A stretch of DNA of 64,000 nucleotides from the NCBI RefSeq assembly GCF_948329515.1, contig NZ_CAOJCN010000001.1, positions 186,001 to 250,000 on the forward strand, given 5' to 3'. The position numbers were made by a program, and so were the translations under genes. The stretch comes from Cohnella rhizoplanae. GTDB lineage: Bacteria; Bacillota; Bacilli; Paenibacillales; Paenibacillaceae. The notes below the pieces were generated by a model. The model was not told where the DNA came from and did no database searches. It worked only from the letters and a program-made list of their open reading frames with translations. Positions within the stretch are counted from its first letter, which is position 1, and the number at the start of each line of letters is the position of its first letter. Shown piece after piece: positions 9,140 to 19,017 of this stretch.

Positions 9140-9925
9140 TCATTCGAGTCCGTAATCTTGGCGATAACGCTCGAGCAGCTTCTCGTAGTCGGCGCCATAA
9201 GCCTGGTCGAGCTCGGTGCCGAAGTCGCGCTCGATATCCATCATCATGACGTCGTGGTGAAACGCTTGCTTGAGCACGTGCGCCACCGCGGGATGGTTCG
9301 TCTCGAGCGCTGCGGGGTTGCCGGCTGCGCCGAAGCTGCCGATAAATCCTTCCTTCCAGTCGCATAACACGTAATAATCGCGAGCGTCTCCGGACTGCCA
9401 CATCTCCATCCGCTTGTGCGTGCGTACGTGCCGGAGCTTCGACCTGACTTGGCCGAGCGTGATCGCCACGACGACCACGCCCCGCGCTTCTGCGTCCAGC
9501 AGCAGCGGTTCCAGCTCCGCGAAGTCCTCGCTCCAGACGTCCACGACGATGGAGCGCTCCGCGTTCACGATCATCCGGCGGAGCGACGAACGGATGTTGG
9601 CTTCGCCGGTCCAATTATAGAAGGAAGCGGCCGGCGCCTGCGGCTTGAGCTCGCTGACGAGCACGTCGGCATTCTCGTCGAACTCGGAGCGAAGCATGCG
9701 CACGACTTGGCCGATGGGCACGGCGCCGTACATCACCGGATCTCCTTCGGCGGCTCGGCATACGCCCTTGTCCGCAAGCGACCTCAGCGCCGCATAGACG
9801 TTCGTCCGCGAGACGGAGACGCGCCGCGCCACCTCGTACCCGGATAGCGACGCTTCCTCGTGAAGCGCCAGATAGCATCGGGCCTCGAGCTCGGACAGAC
9901 CGAGCCGTTTAAGCCTTTCGATCAT
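9140..9925 (-). CDS. TrmB-family transcriptional regulator
   Basis: A 261-residue protein. Residues 1-65 form a winged helix-turn-helix (RLGLSELEARCYLALHE, then VSRTNVYAALRSLADKG). The remainder is the TrmB sensor half with a PLD-like fold (ERSIVVDVWSEDF, LLLDAEARGVVVVAI). TrmB-type proteins bind palindromes and respond to sugars or other small ligands. The gene heads an operon with the MFS exporter. A perfect inverted repeat lies between its promoter and its start codon, so autoregulation and ligand-induced export are likely. Its ribosome site is GAGGAG on the minus strand. Confidence 0.88.
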   Translation of the reverse strand: MIERLKRLGLSELEARCYLALHEEASLSGYEVARRVSVSRTNVYAALRSLADKGVCRAAEGDPVMYGAVPIGQVVRMLRSEFDENADVLVSELKPQAPAASFYNWTGEANIRSSLRRMIVNAERSIVVDVWSEDFAELEPLLLDAEARGVVVVAITLGQVRSKLRHVRTHKRMEMWQSGDARDYYVLCDWKEGFIGSFGAAGNPAALETNHPAVAHVLKQAFHHDVMMMDIERDFGTELDQAYGADYEKLLERYRQDYGLE

Positions 9926-9946
9926 GGAAAATCCGCTCCTCTAACT

Positions 9947-9968
9947 AGTAGTATTTATGAATACTACT
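9947..9968. promoter_or_regulatory. Palindromic operator for the TrmB-like regulator
   Basis: A perfect 9-bp inverted repeat, AGTAGTATT and AATACTACT, separated by TATG. It sits immediately downstream of the predicted transcription start of the regulator-exporter operon and before its start codon, the usual place for a repressor roadblock. Confidence 0.72.
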
Positions 9969-9979
9969 TATTGAGGCTT

Positions 9980-10008
9980 ATTATGGATGGGTAATAAAAC
10001 CTTGTCAA
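9980..10008 (-). promoter_or_regulatory. Sigma-A promoter of the TrmB-MFS operon
   Basis: On the minus strand TTGACA (10008-10003), a 17-bp spacer and CATAAT (9985-9980). The predicted start near 9973 abuts the palindrome at 9947-9968. Confidence 0.75.
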
Positions 10009-10038
10009 TCCGCATTCTGACTTACGGCGAATATTCTA

Positions 10039-10067
10039 TTGAGAATTCATTCGTTTTATTGTATATT
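10039..10067 (+). promoter_or_regulatory. Promoter of the GNAT acetyltransferase gene
   Basis: TTGAGA at 10039-10044, 17-bp spacer, TATATT at 10062-10067, about 57 bp before the GTG start; it diverges from the TrmB promoter. Confidence 0.6.
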
Positions 10068-10123
10068 TATTCACATCATCTTATTAACGGGCGCCGTCGG
10101 CGCGAACGGAAAGCAGGGAGACC

Positions 10124-10591
10124 GTGAATACGACCATCGTGAGCCGCAAGGCGAAGCCGGGAGACGTCGAGGCTTTATACCAACTGATTCAGGGATACGC
10201 GGAAAAGGGAATCATGCTCCCTAGATCGAGAGATGCGCTGCTGCGCCACATCGATTCCTTCGTCGTGGTCGAAGACAACGGATTGTTGATCGGCTGCGGC
10301 TCGCTGTTCCGGCTCGGCTCCGATTTGGTCGAGATTCGTTCGCTTGGCATGAGCGAAGGCTACAAAGGCATGGGCATCGGTTCGAAGATCGTCGACGCGT
10401 TAATCGAGGAAGCCGGCCGAATGGGCATTCCGAAGGTCATGGCGCTGACTTACGAGGTCAAGTTCTTCTTGAAAAATGGCTTTGTCGTGGTGGACAAAGA
10501 GATTTTTCCAGAGAAAGTATGGACCGACTGCGTGCATTGCAGCAAACGAAACAACTGCGACGAGATCGCGGTGGTACGGATGCTGAAATAA
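10124..10591 (+). CDS. GNAT N-acetyltransferase, N-acetylglutamate-synthase-like
   Basis: A 155-residue single-domain GNAT protein starting at GTG (AGGGAG upstream). The acetyl-CoA loop is EGYKGMGIGSKIV near residues 87-99. The C-terminus KVWTDCVHCSKRNNCDEIAV carries a Cys-x2-Cys-x5-Cys cluster that is usual in short ArgA-like acetyltransferases. These transfer acetyl from acetyl-CoA to an amino acid such as glutamate, but the substrate here is not fixed by sequence. It is a single-gene unit ending in a hairpin that overlaps the hrcA promoter. Confidence 0.85.
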   Translation: MNTTIVSRKAKPGDVEALYQLIQGYAEKGIMLPRSRDALLRHIDSFVVVEDNGLLIGCGSLFRLGSDLVEIRSLGMSEGYKGMGIGSKIVDALIEEAGRMGIPKVMALTYEVKFFLKNGFVVVDKEIFPEKVWTDCVHCSKRNNCDEIAVVRMLK

Positions 10592-10633
10592 GTCCGCATG
10601 AATATACCGGGCGAACGTCCCGCAACGATGCCG

Positions 10634-10679
10634 AACCGCCTCTGTCGTCTTGACACGACAGGCGCGGTTTGGTATTTTT
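10634..10679 (+). terminator. Terminator hairpin overlapping the hrcA -35 box
   Basis: A 15-bp stem with two mismatches: 10634-10648 (AACCGC then CTGTCGT) pairs with 10655-10669. The loop contains most of the TTGACA of the hrcA promoter. GGTATTTTT follows. Confidence 0.6.
10650..10678 (+). promoter_or_regulatory. Sigma-A promoter of the hrcA heat-shock operon
   Basis: TTGACA at 10650-10655, 17-bp spacer and TATTTT at 10673-10678, with CIRCE directly downstream. Confidence 0.78.
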
Positions 10680-10689
10680 GTAATAGTGA

Positions 10690-10716
10690 TTAGCACTCAT
10701 TGGTGTTGAGTGCTAA
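10690..10716. promoter_or_regulatory. CIRCE operator (HrcA binding site)
   Basis: A perfect match to the CIRCE consensus: TTAGCACTC, nine bases, GAGTGCTAA. It lies between the promoter and hrcA, so HrcA represses the hrcA-grpE-dnaK-dnaJ operon, as known in Bacillus. Confidence 0.97.
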
Positions 10717-10743
10717 CGACGGCGAGGAGGGGGAATCTGATTC

Positions 10744-11769
10744 ATGCTAAGCGAACGTCAACGTATGATACTCAGCGCCATTGTGGACGACTATATTCGC
10801 TCGGCGGAGCCGGTCGGCTCGCGCAGCATTTCCAAGCGCAGCGACGTCTCGTTCAGCCCCGCCACCATCCGCAACGATATGGCCGATCTGGAGGAGCTCG
10901 GGCTGCTCGAGCAACCGCATACGTCCGCCGGACGTATTCCTTCCATTAAGGGATACCGTTATTACGTGGATCATCTCATCCATCAGGGCGGCGTGAAGGA
11001 GCAGGACGTGAAGCGCCTCCGAGGCCTGGTCGCGGAGAAGATGAACCACTGGGAGGGCGCCGTTAGTCATGCCGCGACCATCGTGTCGCAGCTGACCAAT
11101 TATACTTCGATCGTGCTCGGACCGGACTCGTTCCACACGAGCCTGAAGCACTTCCAGCTGCTGCCGCTGACGGACACGACGGCGGTCGCCATCGTCGTCG
11201 CCAATACGGGGCACGTGGAGCATCGGACCATCTCCCTGCCGGACGGCGTGAGCATGGACGATATGCGCAGGATCGCGGGGCTGCTTAACGACAAGCTGAC
11301 CGGCGTGCCTTTTTATAAGGTGAAGACGGTGCTGTATACTGAAGTGGCCAACGAGCTTCGGAGCTACGTCGACCATTGCGAGCATATCTTGTCCCTGCTC
11401 GAGGATACCCTGAAGGAAGATGCCGAGCCCAAGGTGTTCTTGAGCGGCGCGACCAACATCCTCATGCAGCCGGAGTTCAAGGACGTGGACAAGGTGAAGG
11501 GCATTTTGGACGTGCTCGAGGAGACGCCGCGCCTGATGCGGTTGTTTCAGTCGTTGTCCGACGGGATACAGGTACGGATAGGGACCGAGAACGGCGTAGA
11601 GGCGATCAACCAATGCAGTCTAGTGACGGCGACGATCTCCGCGGACGGACAATTGCTCGGCACGATCGGCATTCTGGGTCCGACGCGCATGGAGTACGGC
11701 AAGGTCATCGGAATGCTGGATTATTTAACCGGGGATCTGACCCGGCTTTACAACCGATTGTACAAATAA
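10744..11769 (+). CDS. hrcA: Heat-inducible transcription repressor HrcA
   Basis: A 341-residue repressor of class I heat-shock genes. The N-terminal winged helix includes RQRMILSAIVDDYIRSAEPV and FSPATIRNDMADLEELGLL, followed by the SAGRIPSIKGYRYYVD segment and the GAF-like and dimerisation parts. It binds CIRCE (10690-10716) and needs GroEL for folding, which couples repression to chaperone availability. The ribosome site is GGAGGGGG. It is the first gene of the operon and therefore autoregulated. Confidence 0.97.
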   Translation: MLSERQRMILSAIVDDYIRSAEPVGSRSISKRSDVSFSPATIRNDMADLEELGLLEQPHTSAGRIPSIKGYRYYVDHLIHQGGVKEQDVKRLRGLVAEKMNHWEGAVSHAATIVSQLTNYTSIVLGPDSFHTSLKHFQLLPLTDTTAVAIVVANTGHVEHRTISLPDGVSMDDMRRIAGLLNDKLTGVPFYKVKTVLYTEVANELRSYVDHCEHILSLLEDTLKEDAEPKVFLSGATNILMQPEFKDVDKVKGILDVLEETPRLMRLFQSLSDGIQVRIGTENGVEAINQCSLVTATISADGQLLGTIGILGPTRMEYGKVIGMLDYLTGDLTRLYNRLYK

Positions 11770-11814
11770 CGCCCATAAGGGCAGACGGAACTTAACGAGG
11801 AAGGAGCCGGAGCA

Positions 11815-12384
11815 ATGGATCAGGATTTGAAGCAGGACCCACACGCCGAAGACGCGGCGCAAGCGCCTGCGGACGCGGACGCAGCGAGCGAAGCGCAGTC
11901 CGGCCAGGCCGGAGAATCGACGGAGCCGGCGGAGGATGCCCGCTTCGAGGAGTTGAAGCGCCAGGCCGAGGAAGCCTACCAGCGTCAGCTGCGCGTGCAG
12001 GCAGACTTCGACAACTATCGCCGCCGCACGCTTAAAGAGACAGCGGACCTGCAGAAGTACGCTTCGGTCAAGCTGGTCACGAATCTGCTGCCGGTGCTCG
12101 ACAACTTCGGCCGCGCGCTCGAGACTTCGTCCGAGGGGACGGAGAGCGATTCGTTCGTCAAAGGCATCGACATGATCAACCGCCAGCTCTGGCAGGTGCT
12201 CGAAGCCGAAGGGCTGAAGGCGATGGAACCGGTCGGCCAACCGTTCGATCCCGAGCTGCATCAGGCGATCATGCAGGTGGAGTCCGAGGAATACGAAGAG
12301 GGCGTCGTCGTCGAGGTCGTCCAGCCGGGCTATTGGCTGAGCGACAAGGTCATCCGTCCTGCCATGGTAAAGGTCAGCGGGTAA
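11815..12384 (+). CDS. grpE: Nucleotide exchange factor GrpE
   Basis: A 189-residue co-chaperone. About 60 acidic, alanine-rich residues precede the long dimerisation helix (QVQADFDNYRRRTLKE region). The beta-rich head contains the family block QPFDPELHQAIMQVES and ends with LSDKVIRPAMVKVSG. It releases ADP from DnaK. Encoded between hrcA and dnaK, 45 bp after hrcA, in the CIRCE-controlled operon. Confidence 0.97.
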   Translation: MDQDLKQDPHAEDAAQAPADADAASEAQSGQAGESTEPAEDARFEELKRQAEEAYQRQLRVQADFDNYRRRTLKETADLQKYASVKLVTNLLPVLDNFGRALETSSEGTESDSFVKGIDMINRQLWQVLEAEGLKAMEPVGQPFDPELHQAIMQVESEEYEEGVVVEVVQPGYWLSDKVIRPAMVKVSG

Positions 12385-12441
12385 CCGATACTTAATCTAA
12401 TTTTTAAATTTTCGTACATTCAGACTGGAGGAACTTGAATC

Positions 12442-14292
<1,851 letters not shown>

Positions 14293-14329
14293 GACAGCAG
14301 AATAACCGGCTGCCCTGCGGCAGCGAGTA

Positions 14330-14390
14330 GTCAAAGCCGGCTCCGCGCGGCGCTGCCTCCCGAGGCATGCGCGGCGGAACCCGCTTTGAC
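14330..14390 (+). other. Large hairpin between dnaK and dnaJ
   Basis: The ends GTCAAAGC and GCTTTGAC pair perfectly and the stem continues imperfectly for about 20 bp towards a central GC-rich loop, followed by TTTG. A smaller hairpin, GCTGCC with GGCAGC, precedes it at about 14310-14325. It may act as an attenuator or processing barrier giving less dnaJ than dnaK. Confidence 0.55.
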
Positions 14391-14416
14391 TTTGTCATGG
14401 AGATGGAGGTTGAACA

Positions 14417-15535
14417 GTGGCGGACAAAAAAGATTATTACGAGGTGCTCGGCGTCGGCAAGGGCGCTTCGGCGGATGAGATCAAAAAGGCGTACCGCGGC
14501 CTCGCCCGCAAGTATCATCCCGACGTGAACAAGGCGGACGATGCGGAGGCCAAGTTCAAGGAAGTCAAGGAAGCGTACGACACGCTGAGCGACGATCAGA
14601 AGCGCGCCCGTTACGACCAGTTCGGGCATGAGGACCCGATGGCGGGCATGGGCGGCGGACAGGGCGATTTCGGCGGCGGCTTCGGCGATATTTTCGATAT
14701 GTTTTTCGGCGGAGGCGGCGGTCGGCGCGATCCCAACGCGCCTCAACGCGGCAACGATCTTCAATATACGATGACGATCGAGTTCAAGGAAGCCATCTTC
14801 GGCAAAGAGATGGACATTACGATCCCCCGGACCGAGAGCTGCGACCACTGTCACGGCAGCGGCGCCGAGCCCGGCTCCAAGGTCGACAACTGTCCGACCT
14901 GCCGGGGCACCGGCCAGCAGGAGGTCGCGCAGAACACGCCGTTCGGGCGCATCGTCAACCGCAGGACCTGCTCGACGTGCGGCGGCCGCGGCAAGATCAT
15001 CAAGGACCGCTGCAAAGTGTGCAGCGGCAGCGGACAAGTAAAGAAGCAGCGCAAGATTCACATCAAGATTCCGGCCGGCGTGGACGACGGCTCGCAGCTT
15101 CGCGTATCTGGCGAGGGCGAAGGCGGTACGCGCGGCGGACCGGCGGGCGACCTGTACGTCGTACTGCGCGTGAAGGCGCATGATTTCTTCGAGCGCGACG
15201 GCGACGACATCTACTGCGAGGTTCCGCTGACATTTGCGCAGGCGGCGCTCGGCGACGAGATCGAGATTCCGACGCTGACCGAGAAGGTCAAGCTCAAGAT
15301 CCCGGCCGGTACGCAGACGGGCACGTACTTCCGCCTCAAGGGCAAGGGCGTGCCGAAGCTGCGGGGTTACGGCCAGGGCGACCAGCACGTCAAGGTGACG
15401 GTGGTCACGCCGACGAACCTGAACGATGCGCAGCGCGAGCTGCTGCGGGAGTTCGGCTCCACCACCGGCGAGTCGACGCACGAGCAGCACCAATCGATTT
15501 TCGAACGCATGAAAAAAGCGATTTTGGGCGATTAA
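14417..15535 (+). CDS. dnaJ: Chaperone protein DnaJ (Hsp40)
   Basis: A 372-residue class I DnaJ starting at GTG (TGGAGG upstream). The J domain contains YHPDVNK near residue 35. The Gly/Phe linker spans about residues 75-105. Four zinc repeats follow: [24 protein letters not shown] and CKVCSGSG. The C-terminal substrate-binding domains complete the protein. It stimulates DnaK ATPase activity and delivers clients. Last gene of the heat-shock operon, followed by a terminator. Confidence 0.98.
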   Translation: MADKKDYYEVLGVGKGASADEIKKAYRGLARKYHPDVNKADDAEAKFKEVKEAYDTLSDDQKRARYDQFGHEDPMAGMGGGQGDFGGGFGDIFDMFFGGGGGRRDPNAPQRGNDLQYTMTIEFKEAIFGKEMDITIPRTESCDHCHGSGAEPGSKVDNCPTCRGTGQQEVAQNTPFGRIVNRRTCSTCGGRGKIIKDRCKVCSGSGQVKKQRKIHIKIPAGVDDGSQLRVSGEGEGGTRGGPAGDLYVVLRVKAHDFFERDGDDIYCEVPLTFAQAALGDEIEIPTLTEKVKLKIPAGTQTGTYFRLKGKGVPKLRGYGQGDQHVKVTVVTPTNLNDAQRELLREFGSTTGESTHEQHQSIFERMKKAILGD

Positions 15536-15564
15536 GGAAAGCCAGAAATGCGAAGAAGTCGTGC

Positions 15565-15613
15565 AAGCCATTCCTTCGGTCATGAATTTGACCTGAGGGA
15601 ATGGCTTTTTTAC
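15565..15613 (+). terminator. Terminator of the hrcA operon
   Basis: AAGCCATTCC pairs with GGGAATGGCTT around inner GGTCA/TGACC pairing, followed by TTTTTT, 30 bp after dnaJ. Confidence 0.85.
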
Positions 15614-15648
15614 AAGATTTGAACACGACGCATGTCGCAGCTGATTTC

Positions 15649-15702
15649 ATCGCCTCTCGTGGTGAATGCGATTCGCCACGTTTCTCCGCGGCAGGTCGCA
15701 TC
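15649..15702. repeat. Diverged single copy of the 51-bp intergenic repeat
   Basis: ATCGCCTCTCGTGGTGAA and following CTCCGCGG align with the unit repeated at 7742-7843 (ATCGCCTCACGTAGTGAA, CTCCGCGG) over about 50 bp with one small gap. Again it is just downstream of a terminator. Confidence 0.55.
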
Positions 15703-15808
15703 TCCGTCGCTGCGGACCTCGCCACCCGCGCATAAGCCGCCGAAGTTCGCGCATCCTAGTGAGGCGACTGTATGATTTTTATTCGCCATAACGGGAGGAT
15801 CAGCATCC

Positions 15809-15961
15809 ATGGGCAAGCGGAACAAGAGCAACGAGCAGTTACCTGTGGCGAAGGCCGAGGACGTCGAATTCGCGGCGGATCGCGCGGACGCGGACGATCT
15901 GGAAGCGCAGCAGCGCGCGGATGAGGCCGACCGCCGGGCGCAGCAGTACGAAGGGACGTGA
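15809..15961 (+). CDS. YfhD-like small acidic protein
   Basis: A 50-residue protein beginning MGKRNKSNEQLPVAKAEDVE and continuing with an acidic Ala/Asp/Gln-rich stretch (DADDLEAQQRADEADRRAQQ). This resembles the short YfhD family of Bacillales (Lys/Asn-rich start, then AEDVEFA-like block). It has no membrane segment and no known function. GGGAGG lies 10 bp upstream of the ATG. The next gene begins 7 bp after its stop, suggesting coupled translation. Confidence 0.72.
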   Translation: MGKRNKSNEQLPVAKAEDVEFAADRADADDLEAQQRADEADRRAQQYEGT

Positions 15962-15967
15962 GCGGAC

Positions 15968-16318
15968 GTGGACAAAACGACGCTTGAGGCCAGCTTCGAC
16001 TCGCAGGAGGCGGCGGAGGCCGCCGTGCGCAAACTGACGGCGCTGCGCGGCGACCGGTTCCGTATGGAGAGCGCGGCCGCCGGCGCGGACTTCGGCGCCA
16101 AGGCGGGCCGGAAGGAAGCGATCGAGAGCGGCATCGCCAGCATCATGCTCTACGGCGCGGCGGAGCTCGAGGCGGCGGAGGAGCTGGGGACTGGCGCCGC
16201 TGAATACAATCCGGCGGCATCGAAGGCGTCCGCGATCCATCTGTCCGCGGACATTCCCGGCGAGTCCGTCGAGCAGGCGCGCAGAGTCATTCAGGATACG
16301 GGCGGCACGCTCGCTTAA
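15968..16318 (+). CDS. Uncharacterised 116-residue protein
   Basis: Starts at GTG 15968, directly after the YfhD-like gene and without a strong ribosome site of its own, so it is probably translated by coupling. The sequence has an N-terminal beta-alpha pattern (TTLEASFDSQEAAEAAVRKL), an Ala/Gly/Glu-rich middle and a C-terminal strand-helix (AIHLSADIPGESVEQARRVI). It may be a ferredoxin-like fold similar to small stress-related proteins, but I do not recognise a family. It ends about 14 bp before the tyrS promoter. Confidence 0.6.
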   Translation: MDKTTLEASFDSQEAAEAAVRKLTALRGDRFRMESAAAGADFGAKAGRKEAIESGIASIMLYGAAELEAAEELGTGAAEYNPAASKASAIHLSADIPGESVEQARRVIQDTGGTLA

Positions 16319-16331
16319 ATAGCGCGCACGG

Positions 16332-16360
16332 TTGACAGCGCCTGCTAATATGAATAAACT
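16332..16360 (+). promoter_or_regulatory. Promoter of the tyrS T-box leader
   Basis: TTGACA at 16332-16337, 17-bp spacer, TAAACT at 16355-16360. Confidence 0.7.
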
Positions 16361-16366
16361 GTCTGT

Positions 16367-16633
16367 AAATCATATGCATTTACGTTGAAGGAATCAGTAG
16401 CTGCCTCGTCCCTGTCTCAGAGAGCCGGGGGTCGATGAGACCCGGCACACACGCAGGCCAGCGAATTACGTTCTGGAGTAACCCGGGTAATGCCGGGCGG
16501 CCTGGCGAACGATATCCCGCCGAGAGCGGCATCCATGGCGCGCGCGTCCGCGCGGCGTTCATCGGTGCAATTTGGGTGGTAACACGGTGGTCCAATCGTC
16601 CCTTTTGTCTATTCAGACAGGGGGCGATTTTTT
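16367..16633 (+). ncRNA. T-box riboswitch leader of tyrS
   Basis: A leader of about 270 nt. The T-box sequence GGGTGGTAACACGG is at 16574-16587. It is followed by a terminator in which AATCG/CCC...TGTC at about 16594-16609 pairs with GACAGGGGGCGATT and runs into TTTTTT ending at 16633. The T-box segment would form the competing antiterminator with the acceptor end of uncharged tRNA. A TAC triplet at 16467-16469, in GCGAATTACG, is a plausible tyrosine specifier, though folding is needed to place it in the specifier loop. Uncharged tRNA-Tyr would therefore switch on tyrS. Confidence 0.9.
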
Positions 16634-16660
16634 ATTTTCAGAAAGAAGGGGCGACTCACG

Positions 16661-17926
16661 ATGAACATTATCGACGAACTCGAATGGCGCGACGCGATCA
16701 ACCAGCAGACCGACGCGGAGGGGCTGCGCGAGCTGACTTCCCAGAAGGCGGTCTCGCTCTACTGCGGCGTGGACCCGACCGGGGACAGCATGCATATCGG
16801 ACATCTGATCCCGTTCATGGTGCTGCGGCGATTCCAGCTGGCCGGCCACCGTCCGGTTATCCTGATCGGCGGCGCGACCGGTACCATCGGCGATCCGAGC
16901 GGACGCGCGACGGAGCGCTCGCTGCAGACGCTGGAGCAGATCCAGGCGAACGTGGAGGCCCTGGCGGCGCAGCTCACCAAGCTCTTTTTGACCGACGACA
17001 CGAGCCATGCGCCCATGCGCATCGTCAACAATTACGACTGGACGCACAAGATTAACGTCATCGAGTTTTTGCGCGACTTCGGCAAGAACTTCAGCATTAA
17101 CTCCATGCTGGCCAAGGACGTCGTTGCGAGCCGTCTGGACAGCGGCATCTCCTTCACCGAATTCTCGTACCAGATCCTGCAGTCGCTCGACTTCCTCCAT
17201 CTGTACCGGGAAGAGGACGTACAGTTGCAGATCGGCGGCTCCGACCAGTGGGGCAACATTACGAGCGGACTGGATCTGATTCGTAAAAAAGAGGGTGCGG
17301 AAGCCAAGGCGTTCGGTCTTACGATCCCGCTCATGCTCAAGGCGGACGGCACCAAGTTCGGCAAGTCCGCGGGCGGCGCCGTATGGCTGGACCCGAACAA
17401 GACGACGCCGTACGAGTTTTACCAGTTCTGGGCCAATACCGACGATCGCGACGTCGTGAAGTACCTGAAGTACTTCACGTTCTTGTCCAAGGCGCGCATC
17501 GACGAGCTCGCGGAGAAGGTGCAGAGCGAGCCGCACAAGCGCGAGGCGCAAAAAACGCTGGCCGAGGAAATGACCCGGTTCGTGCACGGGGACGAACTGC
17601 TCGAGCAAGCCAAACGCATCACGGACGCGCTGTTCAGCGGCGACATCAAGGCGCTCACCGCCGACGAGATCGAGCAGGGCTTCAAGGAAATGCCGACCTT
17701 CGAAGCGACCCGCGAAGCGAAAAACATCGTCGACTGGCTCGTAGACCTGAAGATCGAGCCTTCCAAGCGTCAGGCGCGCGAGGACATCACCAAGGGCGCG
17801 ATCTATCTGAACGGCGAGCGGGTCGGCGACCTGGAGCTGATAGTGTCCGAGAGCCACGCGATCGGCGGCCGGTTCGTCATCATCCGCAAAGGCAAGAAAA
17901 ACTACAGTTTGGTCAGAATCGTCTAG
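16661..17926 (+). CDS. tyrS: Tyrosyl-tRNA synthetase
   Basis: A 421-residue class I synthetase. The HIGH motif is MHIGHLIPF, tyrosine recognition includes GGSDQWGNI, and the KMSKS-equivalent is KFGKSAGGAVWLD. The C-terminal S4 RNA-binding domain (KRQAREDITKGAIYLNGERV) ends the protein. It charges tRNA-Tyr in the cytoplasm. Transcription is controlled by the T-box leader immediately upstream, and AAGGGG is the ribosome site. It interrupts the usual dnaJ-prmA adjacency. Confidence 0.97.
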   Translation: MNIIDELEWRDAINQQTDAEGLRELTSQKAVSLYCGVDPTGDSMHIGHLIPFMVLRRFQLAGHRPVILIGGATGTIGDPSGRATERSLQTLEQIQANVEALAAQLTKLFLTDDTSHAPMRIVNNYDWTHKINVIEFLRDFGKNFSINSMLAKDVVASRLDSGISFTEFSYQILQSLDFLHLYREEDVQLQIGGSDQWGNITSGLDLIRKKEGAEAKAFGLTIPLMLKADGTKFGKSAGGAVWLDPNKTTPYEFYQFWANTDDRDVVKYLKYFTFLSKARIDELAEKVQSEPHKREAQKTLAEEMTRFVHGDELLEQAKRITDALFSGDIKALTADEIEQGFKEMPTFEATREAKNIVDWLVDLKIEPSKRQAREDITKGAIYLNGERVGDLELIVSESHAIGGRFVIIRKGKKNYSLVRIV

Positions 17927-17944
17927 CAAGTCCTTGCCCTCTCT

Positions 17945-17974
17945 TTGCTTCCCGTTCCGGGCTAGTTGTATAAT
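17945..17974 (+). promoter_or_regulatory. Promoter of the prmA gene cluster
   Basis: TTGCTT at 17945-17950, 18-bp spacer and a perfect TATAAT at 17969-17974, about 35 bp before the prmA start. Confidence 0.65.
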
Positions 17975-18009
17975 GGGGGCTAACGAGAGTCGTCTAGGGG
18001 GAAACGGGA

Positions 18010-19017
18010 TTGCGTTGGTTCGAAATTACGATCGTGGCAAACGAGCAAGCTCAAGAAATGGTCGCTCACTATATGCATGAATGGGGCGCCGGGGGCGTAT
18101 CCATAGAGGAATCCTGGTCGCCCGACAAGCCGAGGGACACCTCTCTCGGGCAATGGTACGACAAGCCGCTGAACGACATACCGGCGGGCCTCGCGGTGAT
18201 CGCCGGTTATTTTCCGGAAGACGTCTACACGGACGGGCTGGTCGCCGAACTGACCGCTCAGCTTCAAGGCCTGCCGGAGTTCGGATACGATGCGGGCGAG
18301 TTTACCGTGAAGACCCGCGAGGTGAACGAAGACGATTGGGCGCATGCTTGGAAAAAATACTTCAAGCCGCTTCAGGTTTCGGAACGGCTGACGATCAAGC
18401 CCACGTGGGAGGACTATACGCCGCGCGAGGACGAACTGATCATCGAGCTCGATCCCGGCATGGCATTCGGCACGGGGACGCACCCCACGACGGCGCTCTG
18501 CCTGCGCACGCTCGAAGGCGCGATTAGAGCGGGCGACACCGTCATCGACGTCGGCACCGGTTCCGGCATTCTGGCGATCGGCGCGATGAAGCTCGGCGCC
18601 TCCCGGGTGCTGGCGCTCGACCTCGATCCGGTGGCCGTCTCGAGCGCGACGGAGAACGTGAGGCTGAACGGGCTTCAGGATGACGTCGAGATCCGGCTCA
18701 GCGATCTGCTCGGCGTGCTGCAGGAGGGTGAAGACGGTTCGCCGAATGCTGGATACGCCGCCGGAACGTCGCGGGTCGTGCCTCCCGTCGATCTCGTCGT
18801 CGCCAACATTCTCGCGGAGATCATCCTGCTATTCATCGCGGACGTATTCGACGTGCTGAAGCCCGGCGGCATCTATATCGCCAGCGGCATCTACAAGAAC
18901 AAGGAAGAAGACGTCGAGGCGGGGTTGCTCGCGGCCGGGTTCGAGATCGTGGACCGGGTGCGGCAGGACGACTGGATCGCCTTTGTCTGCGGCAAACCGA
19001 AGGGAGAGGACGAATGA
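18010..19017 (+). CDS. prmA: Ribosomal protein L11 methyltransferase PrmA
   Basis: A 335-residue enzyme with a TTG start (AGGGGG upstream) whose product begins MRWFEITIVANEQAQEMV, matching family N-termini. An N-terminal L11-recognition domain is followed by the SAM-binding core: DPGMAFGTGTHPTT, then IDVGTGSGILAIGA and the catalytic-region VVANILAEII. It trimethylates ribosomal protein L11. A short insertion rich in Gly/Ala (EGEDGSPNAGYAAGTSR) sits before the VVANI motif. The stop overlaps the next gene start by 4 bp (ATGA). Confidence 0.95.
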   Translation: MRWFEITIVANEQAQEMVAHYMHEWGAGGVSIEESWSPDKPRDTSLGQWYDKPLNDIPAGLAVIAGYFPEDVYTDGLVAELTAQLQGLPEFGYDAGEFTVKTREVNEDDWAHAWKKYFKPLQVSERLTIKPTWEDYTPREDELIIELDPGMAFGTGTHPTTALCLRTLEGAIRAGDTVIDVGTGSGILAIGAMKLGASRVLALDLDPVAVSSATENVRLNGLQDDVEIRLSDLLGVLQEGEDGSPNAGYAAGTSRVVPPVDLVVANILAEIILLFIADVFDVLKPGGIYIASGIYKNKEEDVEAGLLAAGFEIVDRVRQDDWIAFVCGKPKGEDE

